Shown in pieces: positions 14,573 to 22,377 of a stretch of DNA of 24,239 nt. Each line of letters starts with the position of its first letter. The first letter of the stretch is position 1. The DNA comes from Bacillota bacterium (GTDB taxonomy: Bacteria > Bacillota > Clostridia > Lachnospirales > Lachnospiraceae), in contig JAFAGA010000005.1 of assembly GCA_023423045.1 (NCBI GenBank), forward strand, positions 1 to 24,239, given 5' to 3'. The notes under the pieces were generated by a model. It was not told the origin of the DNA, ran no database searches, and worked only from the letters and a program-made list of their open reading frames with translations. The position numbers were made by a program, and so were the translations under genes.

Positions 14573-16474
14573 TTACTCTGTTTTTAGATAAAGATTAGCC
14601 TCATAAGGGCGGAGCTGCTCCCCCTTCTCCCGGTAGTTGGACAGGATTTTCTTAAACCCGGGCTCGGAGGCAGGCCTTCCCTTCACCGATTTCCCGCTGA
14701 GATTGCATTCCACATAGAATTCACAGCTTCCCAGGGTACGGTAATAGGTAAAGATATCCTTCTTCCTGCGGTTCACCGTCCGAAAGCTTCCATAGACCAG
14801 CGCTTGATGCTCTTTCCGCAGGCGAATTAATCCTTGATAAAAGCTCCATACGGAATCCGGATCTTCTTCCTGTACCTCCACATTCCAATTCTCATAGTCG
14901 TCTTCAGCCGAAAGCCAGGGCTCTCCTTCGGTAAATCCCCCATGCTTCTCATTGCTCCACTGCATCGGTGTTCTGGAATGATCCCTGCTGCCGCTCATGA
15001 CCTTATCCCAAGCCCCCTGTTTTCCCAAAGCAGGAAGGAGCTCTTCATAATAATTGATGCTCTCCACATCCCGAAGCTGCTCTATCGAAGTGAAGTTGTG
15101 ATTAATGCCGCCGATTTCCTGCCCTTGATAGATAAAGGGAGTTCCCTTCAGCGTCAGCTGTATCATGGCTAACAGCTTGCCAAGCACTGCCCGGACCGCC
15201 GGATCAGGGTTTATCTTGGAAATCATCCTGGGATTATCGTGATTTTCATAAAATAGTGACATCCAGCAATTATCGCCATAGTTCTCCATCCAGTCAATCA
15301 TATAATCCTTCAGATAGTTCAGGTCATACCGGTAATCATCGAAACGCGCATGTCCGGGTGTCTCCAGGTGATCAAAGGAGAACACCATATCCAGCTCTCT
15401 CCGCTCCTCTCCCGTCAAAAGCCTGCTCATCTGCATTCCAACCCCGGGTGTCTCACCCACGGTAAAGGCTTCATATGGCTCGAAGGCTTCCCTTCTCAGC
15501 TCCTTCAGGTAATCATGAAGTTTGGGACCGTAATAATAGTGCTCGATACCATAATACCCCATCAGCTTGCCAATATTTTCATTTCCCTGGGGCAGGCCTT
15601 CCTTCTTCGAGATATAGTTGATGACATCCAGCCGGAAGCCATCCACCCCTTTGGCAAGCCACCAGCGAATCATCGACGCTATCTCCGCACGAAGTTCTTC
15701 CTTCTCCCAATTCAAGTCCATCTGCTTCTTCGAAAAAAGATGCAGCCCCCATTCGTCAAGCTCCTCATAATAATTCCAGGCCGGGCCGCTGAAGAAGGAA
15801 TTCCAGTTATTCGGCTCCTTTCCATCCTTGGATTTATGAAAGAAATAGTAATCATGGTATTTCGAATCTTTATCCTTTAATGCCTCACGAAACCAAAGAT
15901 GCTCATCCGAGGTGTGATTCACCACCAGATCCATAATAAGGCGCATTCCTCTTTTATGAACCGCCTCCAGCAGAAGCTGAAAATCCTCCATGGTGCCAAA
16001 CTCCTGCATAATCGCTTGATAATCCCTGATGTCATAACCATTATCATCATTGGGAGAATCATAGATGGGAGACAGCCAGATTGCATCCACTCCCAACCTC
16101 TTCAGATAATCGAGCCTGGATAGAATCCCCCGGAGATCTCCGATACCATCCCCATCGGAATCCTGAAAGCTCCTTGGATAAATCTGATAAAACACCGCCT
16201 CCTTCCACCATGCCCTGCTAATGTCCCCCTGTCTGAACACAGGAGTATCGTCTTCACTGTTCAGCAGATCCAGGAAGGTCTGAAAAAACTCCTCTCCCAG
16301 GACTCTCTTTGTAATCCCTGCTACCGTCTTCAGCTTCATATTTCCGACCACCGGATTCGTGAGAAGACTTTCCTTTTTATTCATCTGAAGCAATAGCTTG
16401 TATAATATATCATGACCGATGGGATTTTTATAGATCTCCTTAATCTTGCTCTGAAAACCCAGATACTTGCTCAT
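14573..16474 (-). CDS. GH13 alpha-glucosidase, oligo-1,6-glucosidase type, with N-terminal extension
   Basis: This is a 633-residue intracellular glycoside hydrolase. The GH13 catalytic domain begins at WWKEAVFYQIYP (about residue 90) and carries region I DLVVNHTSDEH, region V QMDLN, region II GFRLDVINYI with nucleophile D283, region III FTVGETPG with acid/base E341 and region IV YENHDNPR with D413. The valine after the nucleophile is typical of enzymes cutting alpha-1,6 bonds (isomaltose) and also of trehalose-6-phosphate hydrolases. The first 89 residues are an extra, mostly helical module (NPIGHDILYKLLLQMNK) absent from standard enzymes of about 560 residues; its function is unknown to me. 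The start at 16474 has AAAGGAGA upstream, and there is no signal peptide. It is a single gene with its own promoter. Confidence 0.93.
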   Translation of the reverse strand: MSKYLGFQSKIKEIYKNPIGHDILYKLLLQMNKKESLLTNPVVGNMKLKTVAGITKRVLGEEFFQTFLDLLNSEDDTPVFRQGDISRAWWKEAVFYQIYPRSFQDSDGDGIGDLRGILSRLDYLKRLGVDAIWLSPIYDSPNDDNGYDIRDYQAIMQEFGTMEDFQLLLEAVHKRGMRLIMDLVVNHTSDEHLWFREALKDKDSKYHDYYFFHKSKDGKEPNNWNSFFSGPAWNYYEELDEWGLHLFSKKQMDLNWEKEELRAEIASMIRWWLAKGVDGFRLDVINYISKKEGLPQGNENIGKLMGYYGIEHYYYGPKLHDYLKELRREAFEPYEAFTVGETPGVGMQMSRLLTGEERRELDMVFSFDHLETPGHARFDDYRYDLNYLKDYMIDWMENYGDNCWMSLFYENHDNPRMISKINPDPAVRAVLGKLLAMIQLTLKGTPFIYQGQEIGGINHNFTSIEQLRDVESINYYEELLPALGKQGAWDKVMSGSRDHSRTPMQWSNEKHGGFTEGEPWLSAEDDYENWNVEVQEEDPDSVWSFYQGLIRLRKEHQALVYGSFRTVNRRKKDIFTYYRTLGSCEFYVECNLSGKSVKGRPASEPGFKKILSNYREKGEQLRPYEANLYLKTE

Positions 16475-16558
16475 AATAAATCTCCTTTCTGCCAAAACAT
16501 CTTATTCGCCATTTTCCGCTCCCTCCGATCTTATAATCAGGTCGTTGCTCCTATGGTT

Positions 16559-16587
16559 ATTCTAACTCCAAATACTTGAATTATCAA
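16559..16587 (-). promoter_or_regulatory. Promoter of the GH13 gene
   Basis: On the minus strand TTGATA (16582-16587), a 17-base spacer and TAGAAT (16559-16564) lie about 85 bases upstream of the start codon, with no other gene between. No cre-like catabolite operator is obvious near it. Confidence 0.65.
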
Positions 16588-16643
16588 CCTGTTTCCTCCA
16601 TTTCAACCAGAATATTCCGATATGGAGAAACCCGCCCGGCTCA

Positions 16644-16672
16644 TTGAAAATTTCTTCTACATGGATTAAAAT
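16644..16672 (+). promoter_or_regulatory. Promoter of the HD-domain gene
   Basis: TTGAAA (16644-16649), a 17-base spacer and TAAAAT (16667-16672) predict transcription from about 16679, 37 bases before the GTG start at 16716. Confidence 0.65.
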
Positions 16673-16715
16673 AGAGGAGAAATAGAGATACTTCATCTGA
16701 TTACAAAGAAAGGCG

Positions 16716-17216
16716 GTGAGGTCTATTACTACGGCACAGAAAAGAGAATTTATCCGTATTCTTTATGAGTTTCTGCGCCAGGAAACGGTCCTGGAGATGG
16801 GAAGGTTTATTCAGCACGGCAATACCACCACCTTGGCCCACTGCTTTGCTGTGTCATATTACAGCTATCGCCTGGCTCTCTTCCTGCCGGTAAGTTTTAA
16901 TTACAGGAGCATCATACGCGGAGCCATGCTCCACGATTTTTATCTCTATGACTGGCATATCCCTGACCGCAGCCATCGGCTGCACGGATTTGTCCATCCC
17001 CGCTTTGCTTTAGATAATGCAAGACAGTACTTTGAGCTTAATTCCGTGGAAGAGGATATCATACTCAAGCATATGTGGCCCCTGACTTTAAGCGCCGTTC
17101 CCCGCTGCCGGGAAGCTCTGCTGGTATGTGCAGTCGATAAATTCTGCTCTCTGGCGGAGACCTTATATCTTCCAATTCTTCCGAAAAATATACTATGCGG
17201 ATTTCTTAACACTTAG
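16716..17216 (+). CDS. HD-domain protein, putative phosphohydrolase
   Basis: The 166-residue protein shows the HD-superfamily metal-binding pattern: H42 in LAHCFAVSYYSYRLA, H73-D74 in GAMLHDFYLYDW, later histidines at 94 and 119, and D141 in CAVDKFCS. Such proteins hydrolyse phosphate esters of nucleotides or related compounds in the cytoplasm; the substrate is not evident. The frame has no early ATG: the GTG at 16716 is the best start, inside a purine-rich stretch (AAAGAAAGGCGGTGAGG) where the ribosome binding site is closer than usual. A promoter at 16644-16672 and a terminator at 17262-17320 make it a single-gene unit. Confidence 0.75.
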   Translation: MRSITTAQKREFIRILYEFLRQETVLEMGRFIQHGNTTTLAHCFAVSYYSYRLALFLPVSFNYRSIIRGAMLHDFYLYDWHIPDRSHRLHGFVHPRFALDNARQYFELNSVEEDIILKHMWPLTLSAVPRCREALLVCAVDKFCSLAETLYLPILPKNILCGFLNT

Positions 17217-17261
17217 AGATTGGTCTGCTGTTATGAAGCTAACACCGGCATAAAATTGAGA

Positions 17262-17320
17262 TGCCCCCCTTGCAATAAACAGTTAAATACAACCGGTTAT
17301 CGCAAGGGGAGCATTTTATA
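17262..17320. terminator. Terminator between convergent HD and S66 genes
   Basis: ATGCCCCCCTTGC (about 17260-17272) and GCAAGGGGAGCAT (about 17302-17314) form a 13-bp stem with one mismatch. On the plus strand it is followed by TTTTAT; on the minus strand a weaker AATTTTAT follows. It probably ends the HD gene and perhaps the S66 gene as well. Confidence 0.7.
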
Positions 17321-17394
17321 ACCCCTGCACTTCCAACCCAAACTATGTTCAGGCTATGTTTTAAATTATCCTGTCATCGAAAAGAGCCTGGTCC

Positions 17395-18285
17395 TCAGTA
17401 AAGGAATTTCATTGAATTTTCTTGAGTATTCAATATTGCATGACAGCCAACCGGTAAAATCCCATGGTTTTCTCCATGTCCGAAATCGTCGCAATATGCA
17501 ACAGGGATACTGTGTGCTTCTCCAAACCTTTTCAGTCTTCCCATCAATTCCTCCGAAATTGTATCAGAATAATTGCCAAACAGCAATCCCGCCACATTTT
17601 TCATAAAACCGCTTTGCTCAATATGTGATAAAAGCATACTGACAGCCGCCACACAACTGAATTTATCGCGGTCCTCCAAAAACAAAATATACTTTTTATT
17701 TTTATCGATTTTTAGATACGGGCTATTCACAGATAAAGCAAAATTCCATAAATATCCTCCTATTAAAAGTCCCTCACAACTTCCCTCAGTAAGAGAATGC
17801 CACACACTATTACTTACAAAGAGTTCAGCATTTCGAAATACTAAATGCGAAAAAAACTGTTTGATAGTGTAATTGCTCAAATTCTCGAAATTACCCGGAG
17901 TTTGTCCATAATAAGTAATCAGACCTGTCTTTGAGTAAATGGCATTAAGAATTGAGGTTCCATCGCTGTAACTTAAAAATAATTTTGGATTCTTCTTAAT
18001 GTTTTCATAATCGATATGAGGAAGCAAATCAACGCTGCCGTATCCGCCGCCAAAAAATATCAATTTGACCTCTTCGTCCGATACCATTTGATTTAAGTCA
18101 TCCGCACGCTCAAACTCGCTCGCTGAATAACCGTAGGTATCTTTGTAAATATTATTGCCTGTTTTTACTTTAAATCCCTGTTCTTGAATACCAGCAATAA
18201 TATTTTTATAACGTTCCTCAGAAGCAATATGGCTTGGTGAAATGATTCCAATGGTATCACCAACATTTAATTTTTCAGCCCACAT
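17395..18285 (-). CDS. S66 family peptidase (LD-carboxypeptidase / MccF-like)
   Basis: The 296-residue protein has the S66 features: GDTIGIISPS at the start, LIFFGGGYGSVDLLPHIDY, the nucleophile in LSYSDGTSI (S107), the glutamate in LFLEDRD (E204) and the histidine in FGHGENHGILPVG (H270). S66 enzymes either trim L,D-peptide bonds in recycled murein peptides (LdcA) or, as MccF, inactivate peptide-nucleotide antibiotics such as microcin C; the two cannot be separated here. There is no signal peptide, so it is cytoplasmic. The start at 18285 has AAGGGG about 9 bases upstream. It lies 54 bases after argC on the same strand and is clearly more AT-rich than argC, which hints at separate acquisition. 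Confidence 0.88.
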   Translation of the reverse strand: MWAEKLNVGDTIGIISPSHIASEERYKNIIAGIQEQGFKVKTGNNIYKDTYGYSASEFERADDLNQMVSDEEVKLIFFGGGYGSVDLLPHIDYENIKKNPKLFLSYSDGTSILNAIYSKTGLITYYGQTPGNFENLSNYTIKQFFSHLVFRNAELFVSNSVWHSLTEGSCEGLLIGGYLWNFALSVNSPYLKIDKNKKYILFLEDRDKFSCVAAVSMLLSHIEQSGFMKNVAGLLFGNYSDTISEELMGRLKRFGEAHSIPVAYCDDFGHGENHGILPVGCHAILNTQENSMKFLY

Positions 18286-18339
18286 TAAAGCAGCCCCTTT
18301 CGACTCGATTATGGATCGTCATACGTTTAATACTCAGAA

Positions 18340-19293
18340 TTACAAATGCAGTTTCTCCTCAAAGCCCAGCATCAGATTCATATTCTGGATTGCCGCACCT
18401 GAGGCTCCTTTTCCCAGGTTATCAATGCGGGTCAGGATCAATGCTGTGCCTTTGGCGTCATTTCCGAAGACAAATAGCTCTGCCTTATTCGTATCATTGC
18501 AGGCAGTAATATCTACGGCACCGTCAAACAGGCAGGCTTCTTCCTGATACGGCATAACAGAGACAAATTCCTGTCCGGCATAGTGCTCAGCCAGCAGCTC
18601 ATGAATCTCCCCGGCGGTCAGCTTCTGTTTCAATAGCTTCGTATGGAGGGGAAGCATTACCGCCAGACCCTTATAATTATTACCAAGGATAGGAACAAAC
18701 AGAGGCTCCTGCATAAGCCCTGCATGGAGTGCCATTTCCGGAAGATGCTTATGATTAAGGCTTAATGCATAAGGTCTCGGCGCCTTGGCATAATTATTCC
18801 TTCCCTGTTTGGCCTCATACTTCTCAATCAGGGCCTTACCGCCACCGCTGTATCCGGTCAGGCTCTGGCAGGTTACCGGATAATCCGGTGCAAGAACTCC
18901 GCGGCTAACCAGCGGATAGGCCGACAGGAGAAATGCAGTGGCATGGCAGCCCGGATTACTGACTCTCTTGCTGTTGTTTACTGCTTCCCTGTGCGCCATT
19001 GACAGTTCCGGAAGCCCATAGGTCCAACCCGAAGCCGTCCGGTGGGCAGTGCTGGCGTCTATTATCCTGGTGTCCGGATTCTCCACCAAAGCCACCGCCT
19101 CCCTGGCCGCATCATCCGGCAGGCATAGAAATACAAGCTCCGCTTCATTTAGGCATCTGGCCCGCTCCCTGGGATCCCTCCGCTTCTCATGTTGCGCCTC
19201 TATAATCTCAATCTCAGGGTATAAACTTAATCTCTCATGAATCTTCAGTCCTGTGGTTCCGGATAATCCGTCGACAAATATTTTCTTTTTCAT
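18340..19293 (-). CDS. argC: N-acetyl-gamma-glutamyl-phosphate reductase (type 2 ArgC)
   Basis: ArgC catalyses the NADPH-dependent reduction of N-acetyl-glutamyl phosphate to the semialdehyde, third step of arginine/ornithine synthesis. The 317-residue protein begins with the nucleotide-binding loop VDGLSGTTGLKI and carries the catalytic cysteine in SNPGCHATAF (C116). Its length and the short NADP loop fit the type 2 group rather than the longer type 1. The start at 19293 is chosen because GAGGTGG lies just upstream; the frame could extend 11 codons further but into the operator. It is a lone arg gene: argJ, argB and argD are not adjacent. Two ARG boxes on its promoter support arginine repression by ArgR. 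Confidence 0.95.
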   Translation of the reverse strand: MKKKIFVDGLSGTTGLKIHERLSLYPEIEIIEAQHEKRRDPRERARCLNEAELVFLCLPDDAAREAVALVENPDTRIIDASTAHRTASGWTYGLPELSMAHREAVNNSKRVSNPGCHATAFLLSAYPLVSRGVLAPDYPVTCQSLTGYSGGGKALIEKYEAKQGRNNYAKAPRPYALSLNHKHLPEMALHAGLMQEPLFVPILGNNYKGLAVMLPLHTKLLKQKLTAGEIHELLAEHYAGQEFVSVMPYQEEACLFDGAVDITACNDTNKAELFVFGNDAKGTALILTRIDNLGKGASGAAIQNMNLMLGFEEKLHL

Positions 19294-19311
19294 GGGCCAC
19301 CTCGTTATCAA

Positions 19312-19366
19312 TGTATATTTATTCATATTTTTATATTAATATACATCTGTTTCTAAGCCCTGTCAA
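19312..19366 (-). promoter_or_regulatory. argC promoter with two ArgR operator (ARG) boxes
   Basis: On the minus strand TTGACA (19361-19366), a 17-base spacer and TATATT (19338-19343) form a near-consensus promoter. The box at 19312-19325 (TGTATATTTATTCA) matches the ARG consensus TGNATWWWWATNCA at every position, and the one at 19332-19345 (TATATTAATATACA) at all but one. They are 20 bases apart, close to the tandem spacing bound by one ArgR hexamer, and cover the -10 element and transcription start. Confidence 0.8.
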
Positions 19367-19436
19367 CCACTATTTTCTCCTTTGGAAGGTCTTTGCCTGC
19401 CTCCGAAGCCTGCTTTCAGAAAATATTATGCAGCTC

Positions 19437-20522
19437 TTAGAAGCTCCGAATGATATCCTCGTTTATAGTCTTCAGCAGTTCCACCGCCAGCTTAACCGCA
19501 TTCTCATAATCATAATAGGTTGAGATACCATAATGAGTATGCGCATAACGAACCGGAACGCCAATAACAATCGTTGGAATTCCATGATTGGAAAGATGGA
19601 TCACCGAGCCGTTGGTAGATCCGCCTGCCCTTACCGCCTCCTGAACAGGGATATCACGCTCCCTGGCCAGATCCAGTGCGAAGCGCTGGAACCGGGGATT
19701 GGTAATCATTCTGGAATCAATGTGACGAAGCATCGGCCCTTTTTTGATAGCAGTCTGTATCTCATGCCCTTCCGCACTGGTATCGTCCGCAGGACAGCCC
19801 TCGAACACAATGGCGATATCCGGCTTGATCACCCGCGTTGTGACCACACTTCCCCTGGCTCCCACTTCTTCCTGGGAAGCAATCCCCGCCACCACATCTA
19901 CGGCCAGCTCCTCCTGCTCCAGTGCCCTCAACGTTGCAATCACTCCGGCGCAGCCAAGACGGTTATCAAAAGCCTTTCCCATCATAACATCATTCTTTTC
20001 ATCATATTCAAAATCCGCACAGGGCACCACAGGCTCGCCGATCCTGAGTTTATACCGCGTTACCGCCTCTTCCCGGGAGGTTGCTCCCACATCAATGGTC
20101 ATTTGCTTAATATCGATGGCCGCATGCTTCTCCTGCTCACTCATATAGTGGGGAGGTTTGCTTGTTATGATCCCCGGAATATATTCATAGTCCGCATTTC
20201 GCACCCACACCTTATGCGCCGGAATATTATTGCCCACCCAGCTGCCCAGGGGGATGATCTGCAAAGTTCCGTTGGGACGGATGGAATGCACCATAAACCC
20301 TACCTCATCGCTGTGTGCATCCAATTGTACCACCGGACGGCTGCCCTTGTTCTCTTTGCGATAAATAAACAGATTGCGGAGCGTATCTTCTTTTATCTCG
20401 CCCAACCCTTCACTGTAGTGACGGAGCAGTTCAACCGCCTGATCCTCAAAGCCGGCTACTCCCATTGCATTTGACAGCCTGCGTATCATATTCATATTTG
20501 TGTCTTTACTTAATAAATTCAT
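19437..20522 (-). CDS. M42 family metallo-aminopeptidase
   Basis: The 361-residue protein is a member of the M42 glutamyl/aspartyl aminopeptidase family (including proteins once labelled endoglucanases), large cytoplasmic complexes that trim peptides. Metal and catalytic motifs are all present: DAHSDEVG (H70, D72), KAFDNRLGC (D186), SQEEVGARG (E218, E219), VFEGCPADDT (E241) and RYAHTHYG near the C-terminus, with GGSTNGS in between. The ATG at 20522 has GGAGAG 7 bases upstream, which is better placed than the site for the ATG at 20537. It has its own predicted promoter and is followed by the argC control region on the same strand. No cellulase role is suggested. Confidence 0.93.
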   Translation of the reverse strand: MNLLSKDTNMNMIRRLSNAMGVAGFEDQAVELLRHYSEGLGEIKEDTLRNLFIYRKENKGSRPVVQLDAHSDEVGFMVHSIRPNGTLQIIPLGSWVGNNIPAHKVWVRNADYEYIPGIITSKPPHYMSEQEKHAAIDIKQMTIDVGATSREEAVTRYKLRIGEPVVPCADFEYDEKNDVMMGKAFDNRLGCAGVIATLRALEQEELAVDVVAGIASQEEVGARGSVVTTRVIKPDIAIVFEGCPADDTSAEGHEIQTAIKKGPMLRHIDSRMITNPRFQRFALDLARERDIPVQEAVRAGGSTNGSVIHLSNHGIPTIVIGVPVRYAHTHYGISTYYDYENAVKLAVELLKTINEDIIRSF

Positions 20523-20604
20523 GCTATCGCTCTCCATTCCTTATATTCTCAGCCCAGAGCTGCATGCTCACAAGCAAGCTTGCAGCATCCTCACTACGCT
20601 TTTT

Positions 20605-20638
20605 ATTATATCACTTTCTATGTAAACTAACATTACAT
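20605..20638 (-). promoter_or_regulatory. Possible promoter and operator of the M42 gene
   Basis: A perfect TATAAT lies on the minus strand at 20605-20610, with a poor -35 element (TGTTAG, spacer 16). ATGTAA (20620-20625) and TTACAT (20633-20638) are inverted repeats with a 7-base spacer over the -35 position, suggesting that a regulator binds there. A further stem (GCTGCA at about 20561, TGCAGC at about 20586) lies in the leader. Confidence 0.4.
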
Positions 20639-20660
20639 CCTGTCACCTGGTATCTGCTGC

Positions 20661-21536
20661 CTACCGGAAGATCACCACAATAACTGCTCCGGCAAAAATC
20701 AATATGGCAGACAAGCTTCGCTTTCTTCTCTCCTGCTCCCCGAATATCATGCCGCCGATAACGGTAGTCAGGACGATATTCAGCATAGTAAGGGTTTTGA
20801 CATAGGTCTGCCCGGATGCCAGGGAGCTGAGACTTTGAACAGCAAGCATCTGAAACAGGAATTCTCCTGCCCACAGGCTCGCCTGCAGGATCAGATGCCG
20901 ATCCGCAAGTACCACCTTCTTTGTCCTGGTTCTTACCACCCCATACATTAATACCGCCGAAACTATGGTCCATAAAAGGGAATAGGTGATGGCCGAGGAT
21001 GCACCAATTGCCAGTTTGTCCATTGAGGTGGTCAATCCCAGCATAGCCGCCGAAAACAGCATCCACAAGCTGGCTTTCTTCATCCGCAGCCTTCCTCCCT
21101 GCAGATTAATCATAAATGCTCCTGCAGACACCAACCCGATCCCCAGCAGAGCCAAGATCCCCGGCAGCTCCTGATACAGAAGCATACTCCACAGAACTAC
21201 GAAGATCGGAACACATCCAAGCCAAGGTGTGGTAAGAGACAGGTCTTCTGTTTTAATCAATCTCAAGCGGATTAAGGTAGCAACTGCGGTGATTACTACC
21301 GTAAGCCCGGTAACCCCTGCAAAAACCGGCAAATTGCTTATTCCAATTCTCCCCTGCAAAGCATTTCCCGGAAGAAAATTGCCGGGAGCGGCAAGAAGCA
21401 GAAATATAATGCTTCCGTAAAATCTTGTGGCAAAGCTGACCATCTCCGGTGATTGTCTGACATACTTCTTAATATAAAGCTCACGAAGGCTTACAAATAT
21501 ACCGGATAGGATCGCATATATAATCCATAAATCCAT
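20661..21536 (-). CDS. EamA/DMT-family transporter
   Basis: The 291-residue protein consists of about ten hydrophobic helices in two repeats, the layout of the drug/metabolite transporter superfamily. Recognisable EamA segments are YAILSGIFVSLRELYIKKYV at the start, LIRLRLIKTEDLSLTTPWLGCVPIFVVL closing the first repeat, and ASGQTYVKTLTMLNIVLTTVIGGMIFGEQ near the end. Substrate is unknown; relatives export amino acids or other metabolites. It is the last of a run of minus-strand genes: 33 bases separate it from the DUF3793 gene, so the two are probably co-transcribed. GGAG lies about 11 bases before the ATG. Confidence 0.88.
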   Translation of the reverse strand: MDLWIIYAILSGIFVSLRELYIKKYVRQSPEMVSFATRFYGSIIFLLLAAPGNFLPGNALQGRIGISNLPVFAGVTGLTVVITAVATLIRLRLIKTEDLSLTTPWLGCVPIFVVLWSMLLYQELPGILALLGIGLVSAGAFMINLQGGRLRMKKASLWMLFSAAMLGLTTSMDKLAIGASSAITYSLLWTIVSAVLMYGVVRTRTKKVVLADRHLILQASLWAGEFLFQMLAVQSLSSLASGQTYVKTLTMLNIVLTTVIGGMIFGEQERRKRSLSAILIFAGAVIVVIFR

Positions 21537-21569
21537 TCTGATATTTTCTCCAATTCATACTTTTGTTCA

Positions 21570-22301
21570 TTAATAATCAAGCAGTCCCTTAAGATACGTT
21601 CTTTCTTCTGCATACCAGAAGTCAGGAATGTTCAGATCATTCCTTCTCTCCAGCCGCCGCACCGCCTGCTCCTTCATTCTGCGATAATATTGAAAGGCTG
21701 TCGCTGCCGTTTCTTCCTGCCGGTATACCTTCCACATTCCGCATAAGAGATAGTTCCTGCCCTTGTTCTTTATGAAACCTGTCACGTCTGCAAGGGGATA
21801 TCCAAGAAAAATTCCGATCTCATGGGGAAAGTCATCTGCCTCCCAATAACTGTGATACCGATAACCCAGCCGCATCAAAGCACCTTCCAGCAAAACTCTT
21901 CCTCCGCTGCCATCTCCCCCTCCGCCGTATTCACTATACTCTTGACATACGCTGCCTGTGCTGTATTCCCTGTCTTGAATATATTTACCATATCCACAGG
22001 ATGCCAGAAAATTCTGCCGCTGTTTTACCTCAAGTGCCTGGCGCAGCAGCGGCTCATAATATAACAGCAGGTAGATTCTGCCGCAGGTTTCCTGCAAAGG
22101 AAGATAATTGCATTCAAAGCAACTCAGATATTCCCCCAGAAGGGCGAAGAAACGGTTCGTATTCCCTATTAAGGCTTTATTTACTGTAACAAGGACCGAC
22201 GGCTTTGCTTTTAACAGCGTCGGCATACACTGATTTGCCAGCAGACCGCGAATATACTCCTCTGCCCGGTCTGCCCTCTGTCCTGTGCCGGCATATATCA
22301 T
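21570..22301 (-). CDS. DUF3793 family protein
   Basis: The C-terminal half carries the hallmark of DUF3793, a clostridial family of unknown function: FPHEIGIFLGYPLADVTGFI followed by NKGRNYLLCGMWKVY and a helix EETAATAFQYYRRMK. The N-terminal half fits too, with an early CMPTLLKAKPSVLVTV and a short hydrophobic YLLLYYE segment. At 243 residues it is longer than most members (about 200), in part because of a glycine-rich insertion YGGGGDGSGG near residue 125. It lies 76 bases after the epimerase gene and 33 before the EamA gene on the same strand. In other clostridia members occur near flavodoxin and metal-related genes; no such neighbour is here. No strong ribosome binding site is seen at 22301. 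Confidence 0.8.
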   Translation of the reverse strand: MIYAGTGQRADRAEEYIRGLLANQCMPTLLKAKPSVLVTVNKALIGNTNRFFALLGEYLSCFECNYLPLQETCGRIYLLLYYEPLLRQALEVKQRQNFLASCGYGKYIQDREYSTGSVCQEYSEYGGGGDGSGGRVLLEGALMRLGYRYHSYWEADDFPHEIGIFLGYPLADVTGFIKNKGRNYLLCGMWKVYRQEETAATAFQYYRRMKEQAVRRLERRNDLNIPDFWYAEERTYLKGLLDY

Positions 22302-22377
22302 AACGAAGTGGCTTCCTTTCTAATATGATATCGCTAGCATATGTAATTCCAAGCATTTGCATTCAGCCGGAAGAGTA

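Noticed and set aside
17217..17394. Possible riboswitch or small RNA between HD and S66 genes
   Set aside because: The only structure seen is a simple terminator stem; no known riboswitch core is recognisable and both genes converge here.
19533..20474. A 313-codon open frame on the plus strand
   Set aside because: It is antisense to the M42 peptidase, whose catalytic motifs are intact; its own product is rich in His/Arg/Cys as typical for a shadow frame.
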